From Synergistaceae bacterium (GTDB taxonomy: Bacteria; Synergistota; Synergistia; Synergistales; Aminobacteriaceae), in contig JAISSA010000196.1 of assembly GCA_031273365.1 (NCBI GenBank), forward strand, positions 1 to 6,572: a stretch of DNA of 6,572 nt, given 5' to 3'. The notes under the pieces were generated by a model. The model made no database searches. It was not told the origin of the DNA and saw nothing but the letters and a program-made list of their open reading frames with translations. Shown here piece after piece: positions 6,323 to 6,572 of this stretch (the stretch's first letter is position 1; each line of letters starts with the position of its first letter). Position numbers and translations under genes: made by a program.

Positions 6323-6506
6323 TTAAGTGTGTAAGAGCCTGTCTAAAAACTCTTGTCTGTGATGGTATTCATGGTTAAATGCGTAAATCCCCCAAAAAAC
6401 GTAAATGTGTATCGATAAATTTTTGACAAAAACCTTAAAGATAGTGATTTTTCCCAAAAAGACCTCTTGATTTTATACACATTTAAATTGTACAATTAAA
6501 TGTGTA
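6323..6506. repeat. Five copies of an 11-bp motif, consensus TTAAATGTGTA
   Basis: Direct copies lie at 6323-6333 (TTAAGTGTGTA), 6375-6385 (TTAAATGCGTA), 6401-6411 (GTAAATGTGTA) and 6496-6506 (TTAAATGTGTA). An inverted copy lies at 6476-6486 (TACACATTTAA). Three have one mismatch and two match exactly. All lie in the leader of the right-hand gene and none lies in the operon. They could be binding sites for a regulator or transposase, or remnants of element ends. Confidence 0.6.
6476..6506. repeat. Perfect 11-bp inverted repeat next to a ribosome binding site
   Basis: TACACATTTAA (6476-6486) and TTAAATGTGTA (6496-6506) are exact inverted copies around a 9-nt spacer, which itself contains the palindrome TTGTACAA (6488-6495). 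The repeat ends directly at the ribosome binding site of the next gene. It could be a DNA operator or an RNA hairpin in the leader of that gene. Confidence 0.7.
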
Positions 6507-6515
6507 GGAAGGAGG
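6507..6515 (+). promoter_or_regulatory. Strong ribosome binding site of the right-hand gene
   Basis: GGAAGGAGG ends 6 nt before GTG 6522. It is the main support for a gene starting there, because only 17 codons are visible. Confidence 0.65.
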
Positions 6516-6521
6516 CTCACT

Positions 6522-6572
6522 GTGTATATTTTAGAAAACAAAGGAATAAGGCCCGGAAGAATATATTGTTAC
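6522..6572 (+). CDS. Start of an unidentified gene, possibly a transposase; 3' end outside the window
   Basis: GTG 6522 follows a strong ribosome binding site and the frame stays open to the end of the window, giving MYILENKGIRPGRIYCY. The basic, Tyr-rich start is faintly reminiscent of the N-terminus of IS1634/IS4-type transposases (MYI... then a Gly-Lys/Arg-x-Tyr stretch). With 17 residues this cannot be settled. The AT-rich context and the short repeats before it fit a mobile element, but a host gene with an operator is equally possible. Confidence 0.4.
   Translation, partial: MYILENKGIRPGRIYCY

Larger units (their letters stand above)
6225..6521. other. AT-rich intergenic region downstream of the operon
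   Basis: These 297 nt hold no supported gene and are much richer in A+T than the operon. I see no GC-rich hairpin with a T-tract, so the operon has no obvious intrinsic terminator here. The region contains five copies of an 11-bp motif, a candidate insertion-sequence end (6335-6351) and a perfect -35-like TTGACA (6423-6428). No good -10 follows at 16-18 nt, so that promoter is weakly supported. Confidence 0.5.

Noticed and set aside
1..6572. CRISPR array, tRNA, rRNA or riboswitch
   Set aside because: No regularly spaced long repeats, tRNA-like arms or recognisable conserved RNA elements were seen on reading both strands.

Overview
The window holds one complete, tightly packed, plus-strand operon for uptake and phosphorylation of a sugar, about 5.7 kb long. 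AT-rich sequence flanks it on both sides; the left flank carries what looks like a transposase tail, and the right flank carries the start of another gene. The substrate-binding protein has a Sec signal peptide that would be cleaved by signal peptidase I and no lipobox, which suggests a diderm bacterium with a periplasm. The operon is GC-rich and the flanks are visibly AT-rich. I cannot name the organism. A member of Synergistota would fit the mix of features, but this is only an impression.

Layout. Positions 1-84 encode the C-terminal tail of a probable ISAzo13-type transposase. An 86-codon reading frame of unknown function (51-311) overlaps it. Positions 312-499 are non-coding and hold two overlapping candidate promoters. 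The operon then runs: SIS-domain phosphosugar isomerase-like protein (500-1147), xylulokinase-like FGGY kinase (1144-2616), RbsC-type permease (2600-3631), a 72-nt gap with a GC-rich hairpin, RbsB-type periplasmic binding protein (3704-4666) and RbsA-type double ATPase (4689-6224). Positions 6225-6521 are non-coding and AT-rich. They contain five copies of an 11-bp motif, two of which form an inverted repeat just before a strong ribosome binding site. A new gene starts there with GTG at 6522 and runs off the window.

How the genes work together (inference). The binding protein captures a sugar, probably a pentose, ketose or polyol. A permease homodimer and the tandem ATPase import it. The kinase phosphorylates it and the SIS protein probably isomerises a phosphosugar. 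The first three genes overlap or nearly overlap, so their translation is probably coupled. The binding-protein gene has its own strong ribosome binding site behind a hairpin, which would allow it to be made in excess. No regulator, aldose isomerase or dehydrogenase lies in the window, so the substrate is open.

Points of most interest: (i) the SIS protein has Thr where the arabinose-5-phosphate isomerases have a catalytic Lys, while the other active-site residues appear to be kept; (ii) the ATPase is asymmetric, with one canonical and one degenerate nucleotide site; (iii) an 11-bp motif is repeated five times in the leader of the right-hand gene.
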